A program made the translations under genes and the position numbers. Of a stretch of DNA of 64,000 bases, positions 16,173-26,623 are shown one piece after another. Numbering within the stretch: the first letter of the stretch is position 1; each line of letters starts with the position of its first letter. The stretch is from Desulfuribacillus alkaliarsenatis (GTDB taxonomy: Bacteria > Bacillota > Bacilli > Desulfuribacillales > Desulfuribacillaceae), in NCBI RefSeq assembly GCF_001730225.1, contig NZ_MIJE01000031.1, forward strand, positions 124,001 through 188,000, in the 5' to 3' direction. The notes under the pieces are model-generated. The model was not told the origin of the DNA. It was given only the letters and a program-made list of their open reading frames with translations, and made no database searches.

Positions 16173-19100
16173 TTAAAACTGTTTTATATCTATTCGTTCT
16201 TTTCGTTTTATTAAGACAAGAGAGAAAACTGCAAACACGATAAGCAGAAGTCCTAGTGTTGGTAATATAGCTCTCGATTCTCCCGTCTTAGGTAGTACAT
16301 ATATACCTTCATATTCAATTACAGGAGCATCAACTCTAGCTATGTTATTAGAAGCGTCTAGAACGACCATACTACTAATAACAACCTCCGTGTTTGTTCC
16401 TGGCAATACCGCTTTAATCGTATATTCACCTAATGGAAGGTTATCAGTAGAGTAATAACCTGGTACCCCGTCTTTTGTTGTTGTTACGGTAGTTGCCACT
16501 AACTCTCCTACTGAACTATAAACATTGATAACTACCCCATCAATCCCTATCTCATTATCGTCAATTACTCCATCTTGATTTAAATCAAGCCAGATTAAAC
16601 CTTCTATCTGAGCACTAGGTGTCTCTGGTTGTGGTGGAGTCTCTATGCTACCTTCTGGAACCGTTTGTGCTGGTTCCTCTGGTACTACCGATGGATCAAG
16701 CGGTTGTTCTTGTGTAGGTACGTTCGGTTCTGGTGGCTCTTGCTCTGGCGGTTGTACTTGCTCTGGTACAATCGGCTCAGGCTCTACTGGCTGTGGTGGC
16801 TGGACAAATCCACCGCCTCCTCCGCTGAACACATTTCTAGTGTTAGTGAAAGTTACTGTAATAGTTTGGTCAGCAACTATGGTGCCAGTTTCATTGCTTT
16901 TTGTCGTGCTATATCCTTCTGCTGAGTAATCTGCCTCTGATACCGCAAAACTCAAACCTTCTAGCAAGTCTGGAATTGTAATTCCTTCTCCGCCCCGAAG
17001 TATTACGTCAGCAATTTCATCAGTGAAAGTCAGACTTCCACTTGCTTTACCACCTGATCCTACATAGGCGTAATCTCCGTCTGCCAAACCAGAAATGGTA
17101 ATCTCGAATTCAAATTCTTTCGTCGCGCTTGCTGCATTGCCTGCTAGATTCTTATTAATTTCTAGGCTACCTGTATTCCTTGTATTTGTAAAAGAAACCG
17201 TTTGTGTTGCGTCAGCAACTATGGTGCCAGTTTCATTACTTTTTGTCGTGCTATATCCTTCTGCTGAATAGTCTGCTTCTGACACGGTATAACTCAAACC
17301 TTCTAGCAGATCTGAAATTATTATTCCTTCTCCACCCCTAAGTATTACTTCAGCAATTTCATTAGTGAAAGTCAGACTTCCACTTGCTTTGCCACCTGAT
17401 CCTACATAGGCGTAGTCACCGTCTACCAAACCAGAAATGGTAATCTCAAATTCAAAGTCTTTCGTCGTGCTTGCTGCATTACCTGCAAGGTTCTTTTTAA
17501 TTTCTAGGCTACCTGTATTCCTTGTGTTTGTAAAAGAAACCGTTTGCGTTGCGTCAGCAACTATGGTACCAGTTTCATTGCTCTTTGTCGTGCTATATCC
17601 ATCGGCTGAGTAATCTGCTTCTGATACCTCATAATCAAGGTCTTTCGGTAAATTCAAAATTGTAATTCCTTCTCCACCTTTGAGCGTAAAAGTAGCTTTC
17701 TCACCCGCGAAAGTTAAATTACCATTTGCTTTTCCGCCTGAACCTACGTACGCGTAAGTGTCGTCTGCTAAACCAGTAACAGTGATTTCGAAGTCAAATT
17801 CTTTTGTGGTACTTGCAGCGTTGCCTGCTAGATTTTTTTGTATCTCTATACTACCAACAGTTCCAGTTAAATAGTTAGTGACTGTAATTTTATTGCTATC
17901 TGAGCCAGTGCTGCCATCAATTGAAGCCATCGGTGTATTATCTGAATTAACAACCACTGTATATTCGTCAGCAATCAAATTATATCCTGCTGGAGCCGAT
18001 ACCTCTTTCAATATATACGTTCCCACAGGCAACCCGCGTAGGAAGAGCTTCCCATTAGAGTCAGTTGTTCCAGAGCGAAGTACTGTCTGGCCACTAGCAT
18101 TTAGCATCTCAAATACTGCCCCAGCAAGTGGGTCACTATTCCCATCTAGTTTCGTTATCTCAACCCAGCCACTTTTGTTCATTGTTGCAGTGACATCTGC
18201 AGAAGAAACTGTGTAATTCTCTTCAATAGCGCTAGGTGTTGCACTACTATTTGTTAATCTTACTGAGTTAGTTAATGTCGTCCCACTATTTCCAGTAATA
18301 TCTGTCTTGTAGGTTAACCTATAAGCTTTTGCTGTATCAGGTATATCAAATGAAAGTATACGCGTTGCATTATCGTAATGAATATTACCTCCAAGTGTCA
18401 GTGGAACAACAGCTCCATCGGAATAACTGCCATTAGCGTTTAGGTTTAATTCAATTGCACTAATGTTATTATCAGTTATGTCCACAACACCGTCAGCATC
18501 TGTCCGTAATTCCATTCCGACTGGTATGGTATCTTCAATTATTGTCCCTGGAAACTCTATACCATATGGCTTGTATTCGACTGTCCATGTCAGTGTTCCA
18601 TCACTGACCGTTGGAGAGTCCTTACTCAAAATTGTGCTGTTAATAGTCACATTCTGAGTTGCCGTCGTACTAGTGATTCCATTTTCTGCAGATAGACTTA
18701 CGTTATTAGTTACCGTCGTATTCTTATTATCATTGAAAAACCCTTCTACAGTTTGGCTAGTTGGTTGAGCTTTCAATAAGATTACATATGGATTGTCGAG
18801 AGACGAAAAGGTAAAGGTTGCTTCTCCTGGCGTTGAAAAATCATCACTTATAAAGGAGAGATTACTAGGCACGCCGCCAGCATCAATATTGCCATTACTA
18901 TGGCCTGTTCCTTCATATATCAAGAAATTCTTCCCTGTCTCAATTTCGATAAACTCCCAACCTGCTGGAAGTGTATCGGTCACCGTTATTGCTCCAAGGG
19001 TAGTACCTGGCACTGCTGTAATACCATTAGTTGCACCACCAGCAATATCATTCGCATTAATATGGAGACGGAACACAACTGTTTTGTCAATATAATTAAA

Positions 19101-21170
19101 TCCACTACTGTTTCCTGCTGCATTAGTATTTTTGTTGCCATCAGGGTCACTAGCATTCGCCACCGTCAGCATATCTTTACTTAACATATGTGACCTTGCC
19201 TGAACATTAGCAGTCCTTGAATTTAATAGTTGATTAGCACTGAACAAACTAGCTGTGTTGTAGATAGTTGTATTGCCATTGGCGGCTGCATATATATCTG
19301 GATTTGTCACTATCGTGTCATAAGTAAAGGTCTTACTTGTTGATGCATCAATTTCAGCACCTCCACCTCCAGTTACTACGAGCAAATCTGCAACATCATT
19401 TCCAAGTTCATCTTGCAAGGTGTATACTACCACTTCTAATCCATCAGAAGTAGCGAAACTACCACTTCTATACTTTTGATTATATCGAGGGGTAAGGTTG
19501 GCAATATTACCTGCAGTAACATGTTTTAGACCAGCCCCCTCATTCCCGACTACAGTGTATGTAGCATTGACATCAAATCCACTAGAACCATAAACCAATA
19601 AATCTAATACACGCAAATTTACTGCGACATCCGATTGTCCTACAGTTACAGTCCATGGAATAGTGTGAGTTGACTGGTTGTAAGTGCCTGCACTTTTCGA
19701 AATAGGATTTTGCCCTATGCCTACTGAAACGTTACCAGTGCCGATTCCATTGCCTGGCCCACTATAACCAGCCCAGCTAATACTTGCCTGATTATTGATT
19801 GTCTGTACCGTGTGTCCTATGTTATAGTCATCTGTGTCAACTACAGCCGTAATTTTTAATTGGATCGGAGTGCTAATATTACCGAAATCATACTCCCCTC
19901 CTGCAGGGACAGAACTCCAAGTTCCAGCAGATACCCAATCAGCACCATCCCATGTGAAACCCTCAGCGGAATCAAAAATCAATTTACTATCCAGCACATC
20001 AGTAATTACAACATCATTAAGCGATGCACCTAAATTATTCGCCGTGATTACCCATGTCAATTCCGCTGTATTCGCAACATAGTTGACATTAATATCAGTA
20101 GCTTCTTTGTTAATCCACTCTATATTAAAACTAACACTGCCACTTCCTGACCACTTTTCTTCAACGCCATCAAATACTCTAGCAGTATTCGTAATTGTCT
20201 TATTACCGTTATCATAGAATACGTCATCGCCAATTTGGGTTCTAAAGAAAATATAACGTGTTCCTACATTACCAGCAGGAAAAACATACGATAAGTTTCC
20301 ATCATCCAAAACTTCTCCATCTAGAACTGCCGTAGCATCATTATAATTTGCGCTCTCACCGATTCTAAAGCTATCCTCAACATATGTTCCCACATTGGTT
20401 AAAACATCAGAAAAACGATAACCATCTAAATCATAATCGTCATCTCCTTGCTTTGCAGTCACCTCTACTATCCAATCAATAAACTGACCATCACGTTCAC
20501 CTGATTTACTACCTGTAATTTCAACAGGTAGTGGTGGAATATTAACTGTGAACTCTTTACCTAATAATTGAACAAAATGATCACCAACTGAATCATTTCC
20601 ACCTGAGCCATCATAAGCTAATGTTGCGTTAAAGGTGCATATAACCGTATTCCATGTTCCATCATAAACCTCATCATCACCATCAAAGTCGATAGTTACT
20701 GTACTTGTTCTTGTTACAGGATCAGTTGTAAGTGACAGAGTTCCGATAGTTACGCCTCCAAACTCCAAACTAAAGGGACCTGCCCCAGATGTTAATGTAA
20801 ATCCTAAAGCAAGTTGGAATGAAACCGAGTCTCCTTTAACTATCTGATCTCCATCACTTATTTCTGCAGTATCAACATCTCCTTGGACTGGCACACGAAA
20901 GGATACTACTACATTCACAGGATCTCCACTGTCAAGTGTCTCCCCCTCTTCTATAACAGTCCCATTCTGTTGAACAGTGCTTTCGAAGTCCATCAATTTA
21001 TCATAGACCCCTGTACCACTAGAATAGACAGAATGCTGAAACGTCGGCACAAAACTAGAAAACATCATCAGCATAATAATCAATGTTGCCACATAACGAT
21101 GCTTGTTTCTATACTGACGCCTTGCCTTTTCTCTCATAACCCTTGATAATACTTTGTATCTACTAATCAA
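16173..21170 (-). CDS. Giant LPXTG-anchored surface protein with isopeptide-type repeats
   Basis: The product has 1665 residues. A long basic leader and hydrophobic stretch (about 25-46) form the signal peptide. Much of residues 50-1000 consists of DUF11-like immunoglobulin-type repeats. Next come a SpaA/Cna-B domain (about 1000-1095, ending KEVSAPAGYNLIADEYTV), three 114-residue repeats (1105-1446), a Pro/Glu/Gln-rich wall-spanning stretch, an SdrD-B-like domain (about 1520-1620, IWLDLNQDGVIDDNEIG) and the sorting signal LPKTG (1626-1630) with hydrophobic tail and KRKER end. The TTG start is supported by GAGGTGA 6 bases upstream. It lies 31 bases after the sortase gene in one operon, so that sortase very likely anchors it. 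Role as adhesin or surface stalk is inferred. Confidence 0.9.
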   Translation of the reverse strand: MISRYKVLSRVMREKARRQYRNKHRYVATLIIMLMMFSSFVPTFQHSVYSSGTGVYDKLMDFESTVQQNGTVIEEGETLDSGDPVNVVVSFRVPVQGDVDTAEISDGDQIVKGDSVSFQLALGFTLTSGAGPFSLEFGGVTIGTLSLTTDPVTRTSTVTIDFDGDDEVYDGTWNTVICTFNATLAYDGSGGNDSVGDHFVQLLGKEFTVNIPPLPVEITGSKSGERDGQFIDWIVEVTAKQGDDDYDLDGYRFSDVLTNVGTYVEDSFRIGESANYNDATAVLDGEVLDDGNLSYVFPAGNVGTRYIFFRTQIGDDVFYDNGNKTITNTARVFDGVEEKWSGSGSVSFNIEWINKEATDINVNYVANTAELTWVITANNLGASLNDVVITDVLDSKLIFDSAEGFTWDGADWVSAGTWSSVPAGGEYDFGNISTPIQLKITAVVDTDDYNIGHTVQTINNQASISWAGYSGPGNGIGTGNVSVGIGQNPISKSAGTYNQSTHTIPWTVTVGQSDVAVNLRVLDLLVYGSSGFDVNATYTVVGNEGAGLKHVTAGNIANLTPRYNQKYRSGSFATSDGLEVVVYTLQDELGNDVADLLVVTGGGGAEIDASTSKTFTYDTIVTNPDIYAAANGNTTIYNTASLFSANQLLNSRTANVQARSHMLSKDMLTVANASDPDGNKNTNAAGNSSGFNYIDKTVVFRLHINANDIAGGATNGITAVPGTTLGAITVTDTLPAGWEFIEIETGKNFLIYEGTGHSNGNIDAGGVPSNLSFISDDFSTPGEATFTFSSLDNPYVILLKAQPTSQTVEGFFNDNKNTTVTNNVSLSAENGITSTTATQNVTINSTILSKDSPTVSDGTLTWTVEYKPYGIEFPGTIIEDTIPVGMELRTDADGVVDITDNNISAIELNLNANGSYSDGAVVPLTLGGNIHYDNATRILSFDIPDTAKAYRLTYKTDITGNSGTTLTNSVRLTNSSATPSAIEENYTVSSADVTATMNKSGWVEITKLDGNSDPLAGAVFEMLNASGQTVLRSGTTDSNGKLFLRGLPVGTYILKEVSAPAGYNLIADEYTVVVNSDNTPMASIDGSTGSDSNKITVTNYLTGTVGSIEIQKNLAGNAASTTKEFDFEITVTGLADDTYAYVGSGGKANGNLTFAGEKATFTLKGGEGITILNLPKDLDYEVSEADYSADGYSTTKSNETGTIVADATQTVSFTNTRNTGSLEIKKNLAGNAASTTKDFEFEITISGLVDGDYAYVGSGGKASGSLTFTNEIAEVILRGGEGIIISDLLEGLSYTVSEADYSAEGYSTTKSNETGTIVADATQTVSFTNTRNTGSLEINKNLAGNAASATKEFEFEITISGLADGDYAYVGSGGKASGSLTFTDEIADVILRGGEGITIPDLLEGLSFAVSEADYSAEGYSTTKSNETGTIVADQTITVTFTNTRNVFSGGGGGFVQPPQPVEPEPIVPEQVQPPEQEPPEPNVPTQEQPLDPSVVPEEPAQTVPEGSIETPPQPETPSAQIEGLIWLDLNQDGVIDDNEIGIDGVVINVYSSVGELVATTVTTTKDGVPGYYSTDNLPLGEYTIKAVLPGTNTEVVISSMVVLDASNNIARVDAPVIEYEGIYVLPKTGESRAILPTLGLLLIVFAVFSLVLIKRKERIDIKQF
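16830..17855 (-). repeat. Three tandem 342-bp coding repeats
   Basis: Three in-frame copies of exactly 342 bp (114 codons) follow each other within the LPXTG gene; for example the sequence CAGCAACTATGGT recurs at 16871, 17213 and 17555. The two copies at the low-coordinate end are most alike. Each codes for a Cna-B/DUF5979-like unit containing KNLAGNAAS and EADYSA/GYSTTKSNETGT. Confidence 0.95.
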
Positions 21171-21201
21171 TTTTTCTCACCTCTTCTATCTCTTCTACTT
21201 T

Positions 21202-21915
21202 CTATAACATTGTTGCTTTAATAATTAATCGATAGGGAGCATCCCTAACCAACGGTTCACAAGTGATTAGAGTTAAGATTGCGTGTTCAGTAGAATCTTG
21301 TAGTACGAACAGATCGGTTGGCTCTACAATAAGAATGTCTGAGACTACATAGGAGTACACATTATCTAATGTCTCTATCTCAATCGAGTCGTCAATCTTC
21401 AATTCTCCTAATCTATTAAATTGGTGCCCATAGGTTAAACTTCGGTGACCTGCCAGAACAAAGTTACCCTTGCCAGGTGCTCGACCCTTGACAACAGTTC
21501 CTACCCCAAGTGACAGAGCACGCTCACTGGTACCTGGAATAATTACTCCTTGGTAGTCAATCTTAGGGATCCTCAATAAACCTTTAACTTGCTGGCCATT
21601 GATTTCTTGTATCAGTTGTTGCAAATCCTTCTCGACGTCCTCGTCCTGTGCTGAAGTGGACTCCAATTCTTCAGGCTGCTCAGTTAAATCTATCACACCT
21701 GAAATCGGGAGCACTTCTTCCCAAAGCTCATCGTCTTGCTCTACTGAATATGCTTCGACTTTGTTTTTCCAGTCATCTACCATTCCTTTCTGTTTTTTCT
21801 GAGTAATCCACGCATCGATATCGGGGCTAAGGATAAAGAGTAATCCAACAATCAATAATCCATATAACAATACCTTTATCATTTTTTTATGTGACTGAAT
21901 TTGTTTCTCCCCCAT
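21202..21915 (-). CDS. srtD: Class D-like sortase
   Basis: The product has 237 residues with an N-terminal membrane anchor (about 13-30) and an acidic spacer. The catalytic triad is complete: His157 in LAGHRSLTYG, Cys219 in LTLITCEP, and Arg229 in APYRLIIKA. The TLITC motif with a following EP fits class D sortases. It cleaves LPXTG-type signals and links proteins to peptidoglycan or pili. It is the first gene of a two-gene operon with the LPKTG protein. The ATG has only a weak ribosome binding site and the predicted leader is about 15 bases. The promoter carries the paired heptamer described at 21937-21969. Confidence 0.93.
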   Translation of the reverse strand: MGEKQIQSHKKMIKVLLYGLLIVGLLFILSPDIDAWITQKKQKGMVDDWKNKVEAYSVEQDDELWEEVLPISGVIDLTEQPEELESTSAQDEDVEKDLQQLIQEINGQQVKGLLRIPKIDYQGVIIPGTSERALSLGVGTVVKGRAPGKGNFVLAGHRSLTYGHQFNRLGELKIDDSIEIETLDNVYSYVVSDILIVEPTDLFVLQDSTEHAILTLITCEPLVRDAPYRLIIKATML

Positions 21916-21936
21916 TCGCTCGACAGATTAGACCTA

Positions 21937-21969
21937 TTATAATAAAGTAATCTGACAAAAATCTGACAA
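21937..21969 (-). promoter_or_regulatory. SARP-type operator and -10 of the sortase/LPXTG operon
   Basis: On the minus strand two heptamers TGTCAGA (21963-21969 and 21952-21958) lie with a 4-base gap, an 11-bp period. Nine bases after the second comes a perfect -10, TATAAT (21937-21942). There is no separate -35 at normal distance. Streptomyces SARP activators bind just such heptamer pairs 8 bases from the -10. The same site occurs before the SLH gene. The rest of the gap to 22113 shows only a possible promoter for the regulator (TTGACA at 22010). Confidence 0.7.
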
Positions 21970-22113
21970 AGCTCGTTGGAATACTCATAGAAAAAATGCT
22001 TCAAATTATTGACAACTACAAAACAGATATTTTATTATTTATTAACAATACATTCAGTGCTTACGATTTGTTTTCTGCTGATATATTTATGGGGAAGTGA
22101 GGAGAGCTGAGGA

Positions 22114-23283
22114 ATGTTACAAACCATCATCATTGATGACGAAGAACTATCGTGCGCCCGACTAGAAAGACTATTGGCAGCTACGAACAAAGTGGAGATT
22201 GCAGGTGTGTTTTCTCTCCCGCAGCAGTTGTTGGAGCTATTGCAACAAGGTGAGAACAACAATGGGTTGAACCAGGTCAATGTTGCTTTTGTCGATATAG
22301 AAATGCCTGGATTAAATGGGCTGCAGTTAGTGCAATGTTTGAAACAAAAGATTCCTCAAGTTGAGGTTGTTTTTGTGACAGGCTACAGGGACTATGCGGT
22401 TGAAGCTTTTGAAGTTGAAGCACTTGATTATGTTTTAAAACCATTTACCAAACTTGATGTAGAAAGGGTTTTGAGGAAGATTACCGATAAAATTAACCTC
22501 CAGTCGGCGAAACTAAAGTATGCCACCCCTGAACTTATTGAGTGCCCGCTGAGAGTGCGTACTTTGGGAAGCTTTATCGTGCTAAGCGGTTACTCACCAA
22601 CAAAAGCGGTAAAATTCCCCACAGCAAAAGTCGAAGAATTGTTCGCTTACTTACTGGTTCAAGAAGGGAAGCCTGTAGGTAAGTGGGAGTTGTGTGAGTT
22701 GCTCTGGTCTGACATGCCACCGAAAAATGCTAAGAGCAATTTGTATACGTCAATCTACAGAATGAAGAAGACGATTGAAAGTGAGAAGCTACCTTTCCAA
22801 ATATCTAGCGATCAACATTCATGTTATCTGGAATTCGACCTAACACAACAGCTTGTGGATTATCAACAACTGAACAGTTTTGTAAAAACAGATGCGACTG
22901 TCAATGAACAGACTCTGACTAGCTTCGAAACAATGGAAGCATTGTTTGAAGGGAGTTTATTCTCAGATCGGTATTATTTATGGGATGCTGGTCTTCGTGA
23001 ACAGATAAATGAAAATTATCAAATACTTGCCGATAAACTGCTTCATTATTACATAAGCAAAGGTGAAGATACGCAAACGATTCGACTTTTGAAAAAAAAG
23101 ATTAGGTGGTTCCCACATGAAGAAAGGTATTACAGACTGTTAGTTGATATTTACGCAAAATTGAATGACAGGGCTTCAATTGTAAAGTTGCTCAGACAAT
23201 ATGAAAAAACGATGGTGGAAGAATTAGATTTACTTCCTTCTGAAGTCATGATTCAACTTTTTATAAAATATGTCTATAAATGA
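22114..23283 (+). CDS. Response regulator with SARP-like (Trans_reg_C + BTAD) output
   Basis: The product has 389 residues. The receiver domain (1-125) has acidic residues DDEE (9-12), acceptor Asp61 in FVDIEMPG, Thr in VTGY and Lys in VLKPF. The output part (about 145-245) is an OmpR-type winged helix (LGSFIVLSG, TAKVEELFAYLLVQ, LLWSDMPPKNAKSNLYTSIYRMKK), followed by a helical BTAD-like region to the end. This is the SARP plan with a receiver added. GAGGA lies before the ATG. It is convergent with the hybrid kinase at 23392, presumably its partner. It sits between two promoters that share a SARP-like operator and probably activates both. Confidence 0.88.
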   Translation: MLQTIIIDDEELSCARLERLLAATNKVEIAGVFSLPQQLLELLQQGENNNGLNQVNVAFVDIEMPGLNGLQLVQCLKQKIPQVEVVFVTGYRDYAVEAFEVEALDYVLKPFTKLDVERVLRKITDKINLQSAKLKYATPELIECPLRVRTLGSFIVLSGYSPTKAVKFPTAKVEELFAYLLVQEGKPVGKWELCELLWSDMPPKNAKSNLYTSIYRMKKTIESEKLPFQISSDQHSCYLEFDLTQQLVDYQQLNSFVKTDATVNEQTLTSFETMEALFEGSLFSDRYYLWDAGLREQINENYQILADKLLHYYISKGEDTQTIRLLKKKIRWFPHEERYYRLLVDIYAKLNDRASIVKLLRQYEKTMVEELDLLPSEVMIQLFIKYVYK

Positions 23284-23325
23284 AAATTTGTGGATTGGGC
23301 GCGGCATACGGTTCTTCATTAACAG

Positions 23326-23347
23326 CAAAAAAGGGGGATATCCCCCC
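23326..23347 (-). terminator. Terminator of the 7TMR-DISM kinase gene
   Basis: The stem GGGGGATATCCCCC is followed on the minus strand by seven T residues. A plus-strand U-tract is lacking, so it serves the kinase rather than the regulator gene. Confidence 0.85.
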
Positions 23348-23391
23348 TACACTTTATACGCACTGTATTGTATAGCTTCTTAACCTCTTAT

Positions 23392-26300
23392 CTAATAAAT
23401 GAGCGGAAAATACATTGTAATGTTAGTTCCCTTGCCCTTCTTGCTATCAATAATCAATGAGCTATCCTCAATCATTTTTAACCGTTCATTAATATTATTT
23501 ATTCCAATACCGTCACTAGAAAGATTATTGTTCAGACTTTCTTCTATCTTTTCATTGGACATCCCTATTCCATTATCCTTTATTTGAATTTTAATTTTAT
23601 CCCCATGAAGACTTATCGAAAGTATAACTTCACCACCCTTATCCTTTTTTGAAATACCATGCAAAATCGCATTTTCAACTAAAGGCTCTATGATAAGCGG
23701 TAATATTTTGCAACTCATCAAGTGTTCATCTATAGATGTTTTTACCTTTAAACGATTGCCATATCGAACTTTCTCTATTTCAATGTATGCGTTTATTAGG
23801 TCTATTTCTTGTTCAACAGAAATCATCACATTACTATGGTCAAGGGTGAAAATAATACGCAAATATTTGCTGAAATTTGCTAATAGCTCTGCCGCTTTTT
23901 CCCCATCGACGTAACATAAAGATGTAATTGAATTTAAGGCATTATAGACAAAGTGAGGCTTGATTTGTGATTGTCTATATGCCATTTCATTTCTCATCGC
24001 ATCAACATATAGCTGTTTCATCAATAGTAATGTTTGAACACGAGCCTTTAATTCTCCTGAATCATATGGTTTGATTATAAAGTCATTACCACCTACAGCT
24101 AAGCCTGCCGCGACATCCTCAGGACGACTCCGAACAGAGTTAAATAGGATAGGTAGCTCTAAAATAGAATAGTTTTCTCTAATCTTCCGGCATACATCAT
24201 ATCCTGACATTTTTGGTAACATTACATCTAGTAAAATTATATCTAGCTTATTGTTCTCTAGCAATTGCAAGGCTTCTTCCCCAGAGAAGGCTTCATATAC
24301 TTCATATCCATCAGCTTTCAATAATGATGAATGTACTTCAACATTCAATTCTTCATCATCGACTACTAGCACTTTATAGTTCTTTGTTATTTTAGTTGAG
24401 TCTAATGAGCGTTTTTCTATTTCATCTCCATTAATTATCATCTTATGGGCTTCCTGAGCGGGCGAATCCTGTGTAGAAGGTGCCTGAAACTCCAATCGAA
24501 AACAAGTTCCCTTGCCTTCTTCAGACCACTCCAACGACAAAGCACCACCCATTAATTCCATTAGCTCCTTACTGATAGACAAACCGAGTCCTAACCCTTT
24601 ACTTCCCATATTGCTCTCACCTTGCACATATGGTAGTAAGATATGTTCTTGTTCATGGAGGGGAATTCCTACTCCATTATCTTCAACATAGACAATAATT
24701 TTCTCCCCTTGTACCTCACTGCTGATTCGAATTATTCCTTGTGTCGTATTTTTTAAGCTATTGTTGACTAAGTTCGCTAACACTTGGAATACGCGATTTT
24801 CATCTGCCAATATACAGTGAGCATCTGCATTTATATTGACACTTAGTTGGTTGCCTTTTCGCACTAAAGAATGGTTGAAAATTTCTGAAATAATATTAAC
24901 GATATTTCGAATATCTATTTTTGCCATGACAATATGTAAGTATCCTTCTTTAATCCGTGCAAAGTCTAGTATATCATTGACTAGATTAACTAACCGATAC
25001 GATGTGGACTGTATTAATTCCAATCGCTCCTCTAAGTTAGGAGTAAGCTCATTCTTTTTATCTTGTAGTAGCGTCTCTGAAATGCTAATGATTCCGTGTA
25101 ATGGAGTTATTAATTCATGAGATGTTCGAAATAAGAAATCGTCCTTCATTTTATCTGCTTTCTTTAGCTGTTTCGTCTGATCTTCCATTGTTAAGTATGC
25201 CCGAAAATAGTTGTATGCTAAGAAGATCGAAATCACTAAAGCTAGAAATAATGTCGCAGCTATGCCAAAATAATTATTATTTTTCATACTATAATAGTAT
25301 AAAATCGCATCCAGGCACATTAAGCTAATTATTTGCAAAATAATGACTATAAAACGCATTTCATTCTTACTTAACTTACCGTAAAACCCTCGGCGCTCAT
25401 GATAAAGCGCAATAATCCACGTTATAATTAAAAATGCAATAACTAACGGCATAATAAACGAAAAAGCTAAAAAATAATAATGTGTAGGAAGGATAATAAT
25501 ACTTAAACAATACCCTCCAAAGAGAATAATAGGAATGTAGAAAATTTTGCTATATTTCCATTCAGAAAGTACCGTTCGCATGTAATTCATTATAAATGGA
25601 ATAACAATAAATGTTACTGCCATCTTAACCTTTAAATACAAATTAAAATTTACATCAGGAAACATTTGCACGAAAATGCTTTGGCCATACATAGAAATAA
25701 GTACTGAGAAAATAAGGAAAGCAGATCCTGCATAAAAATAATTCAAATCTCGGCGAGCCATCCAATATATTGAAATATAACATATCCCCAAAACTAGAAA
25801 GAATGCAGCTCCTGCTGTTTCTAAGAATATATTCCTCTTCGTCTTTAATAAAATATCTTGTGCATGACCAAAATAAATGGGTATTCCGATTCCACTTGAT
25901 ATATAGTCAAAGTTCGCTGCCTGAATAACAATTTCAACAGAATCTTGCTTTGGAGTAAAAATAGCTTGCTTTGGTATATTCTTCATTTCGTAGTCTTTTC
26001 TAGACGTACTAGGATGACCCGAAGCCAATACTTCAACTCCATCGACAAAGACTTTATAAGAATAACGGATGCCCATAACCTTTAATCCTAGCTGTTCATT
26101 CTCCTGTAAATTAATCACATTAAGTCGGTATGTTGCATATCCGAAAGGACTATTATTCCCAAACTCATCAAGAAAATGCCAGCCACTCGGCACATATTTG
26201 TATTCTTTGTTAAATGATTCTTGTATAGTAAAGTCTGTTGGCTCATACAACTTTCGTGGATAAAACTCCCAATATCCATTTAATTGGATTATCCCCTCCT

Positions 26301-26460
26301 GCTCCAAATTCCATCCACTTAAATCTAATGTTCCTCTTTCTGCTTGAGGTTGACCAGATTCGTCTATACTTATAAACATAGACAATACAAATATGACAAA
26401 AATACCAATTGATAATATAAAGTAGTAACTATTATTTTCCAACTTCTTTTGATGGTACAT
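23392..26460 (-). CDS. 7TMR-DISM hybrid sensor kinase with two kinase modules
   Basis: The product has 1022 residues from the ATG at 26460; AGAGGTG lies 6 bases before it and overlaps an alternative GTG at 26469. After one membrane span, an extracellular 7TMR-DISMED2-like beta domain (about 45-205) is followed by seven membrane spans (about 215-425). Inside come HisKA (His448 in FRTSHELITPLHG) with an HATPase (DNGVGIP, GLGLGLSI), a receiver (Asp745 in IILLDVMLPK), and a LytS-type His_kinase domain (His836 in IKPHFVYNALNS) with a second HATPase (DNGIGM). Such kinases sense extracellular ligands, probably carbohydrates. The gene is convergent with the SARP-type regulator, which is the likely target. 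Confidence 0.92.
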   Translation of the reverse strand: MYHQKKLENNSYYFILSIGIFVIFVLSMFISIDESGQPQAERGTLDLSGWNLEQEGIIQLNGYWEFYPRKLYEPTDFTIQESFNKEYKYVPSGWHFLDEFGNNSPFGYATYRLNVINLQENEQLGLKVMGIRYSYKVFVDGVEVLASGHPSTSRKDYEMKNIPKQAIFTPKQDSVEIVIQAANFDYISSGIGIPIYFGHAQDILLKTKRNIFLETAGAAFFLVLGICYISIYWMARRDLNYFYAGSAFLIFSVLISMYGQSIFVQMFPDVNFNLYLKVKMAVTFIVIPFIMNYMRTVLSEWKYSKIFYIPIILFGGYCLSIIILPTHYYFLAFSFIMPLVIAFLIITWIIALYHERRGFYGKLSKNEMRFIVIILQIISLMCLDAILYYYSMKNNNYFGIAATLFLALVISIFLAYNYFRAYLTMEDQTKQLKKADKMKDDFLFRTSHELITPLHGIISISETLLQDKKNELTPNLEERLELIQSTSYRLVNLVNDILDFARIKEGYLHIVMAKIDIRNIVNIISEIFNHSLVRKGNQLSVNINADAHCILADENRVFQVLANLVNNSLKNTTQGIIRISSEVQGEKIIVYVEDNGVGIPLHEQEHILLPYVQGESNMGSKGLGLGLSISKELMELMGGALSLEWSEEGKGTCFRLEFQAPSTQDSPAQEAHKMIINGDEIEKRSLDSTKITKNYKVLVVDDEELNVEVHSSLLKADGYEVYEAFSGEEALQLLENNKLDIILLDVMLPKMSGYDVCRKIRENYSILELPILFNSVRSRPEDVAAGLAVGGNDFIIKPYDSGELKARVQTLLLMKQLYVDAMRNEMAYRQSQIKPHFVYNALNSITSLCYVDGEKAAELLANFSKYLRIIFTLDHSNVMISVEQEIDLINAYIEIEKVRYGNRLKVKTSIDEHLMSCKILPLIIEPLVENAILHGISKKDKGGEVILSISLHGDKIKIQIKDNGIGMSNEKIEESLNNNLSSDGIGINNINERLKMIEDSSLIIDSKKGKGTNITMYFPLIY

Positions 26461-26623
26461 TTTATTCACCTCTTTATACCACTGTAAGCACTATAATTAT
26501 GTTAATCGGCATTAAACAAATCATTGAAATGCTAAAAATTTTTATAGTGATAAATGCTTATAATCATTATAACAAATAATAACGTTTATACTATTGTAAT
26601 GACAATACTTTTTCCAAATAAAA

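Noticed and set aside
16645-16929. Plus-strand Gly/Cys/Ser-rich ORFs opposite the LPXTG gene
   Set aside because: They mirror the Pro/Glu-rich linker in antisense and have no ribosome binding site; they are shadows.
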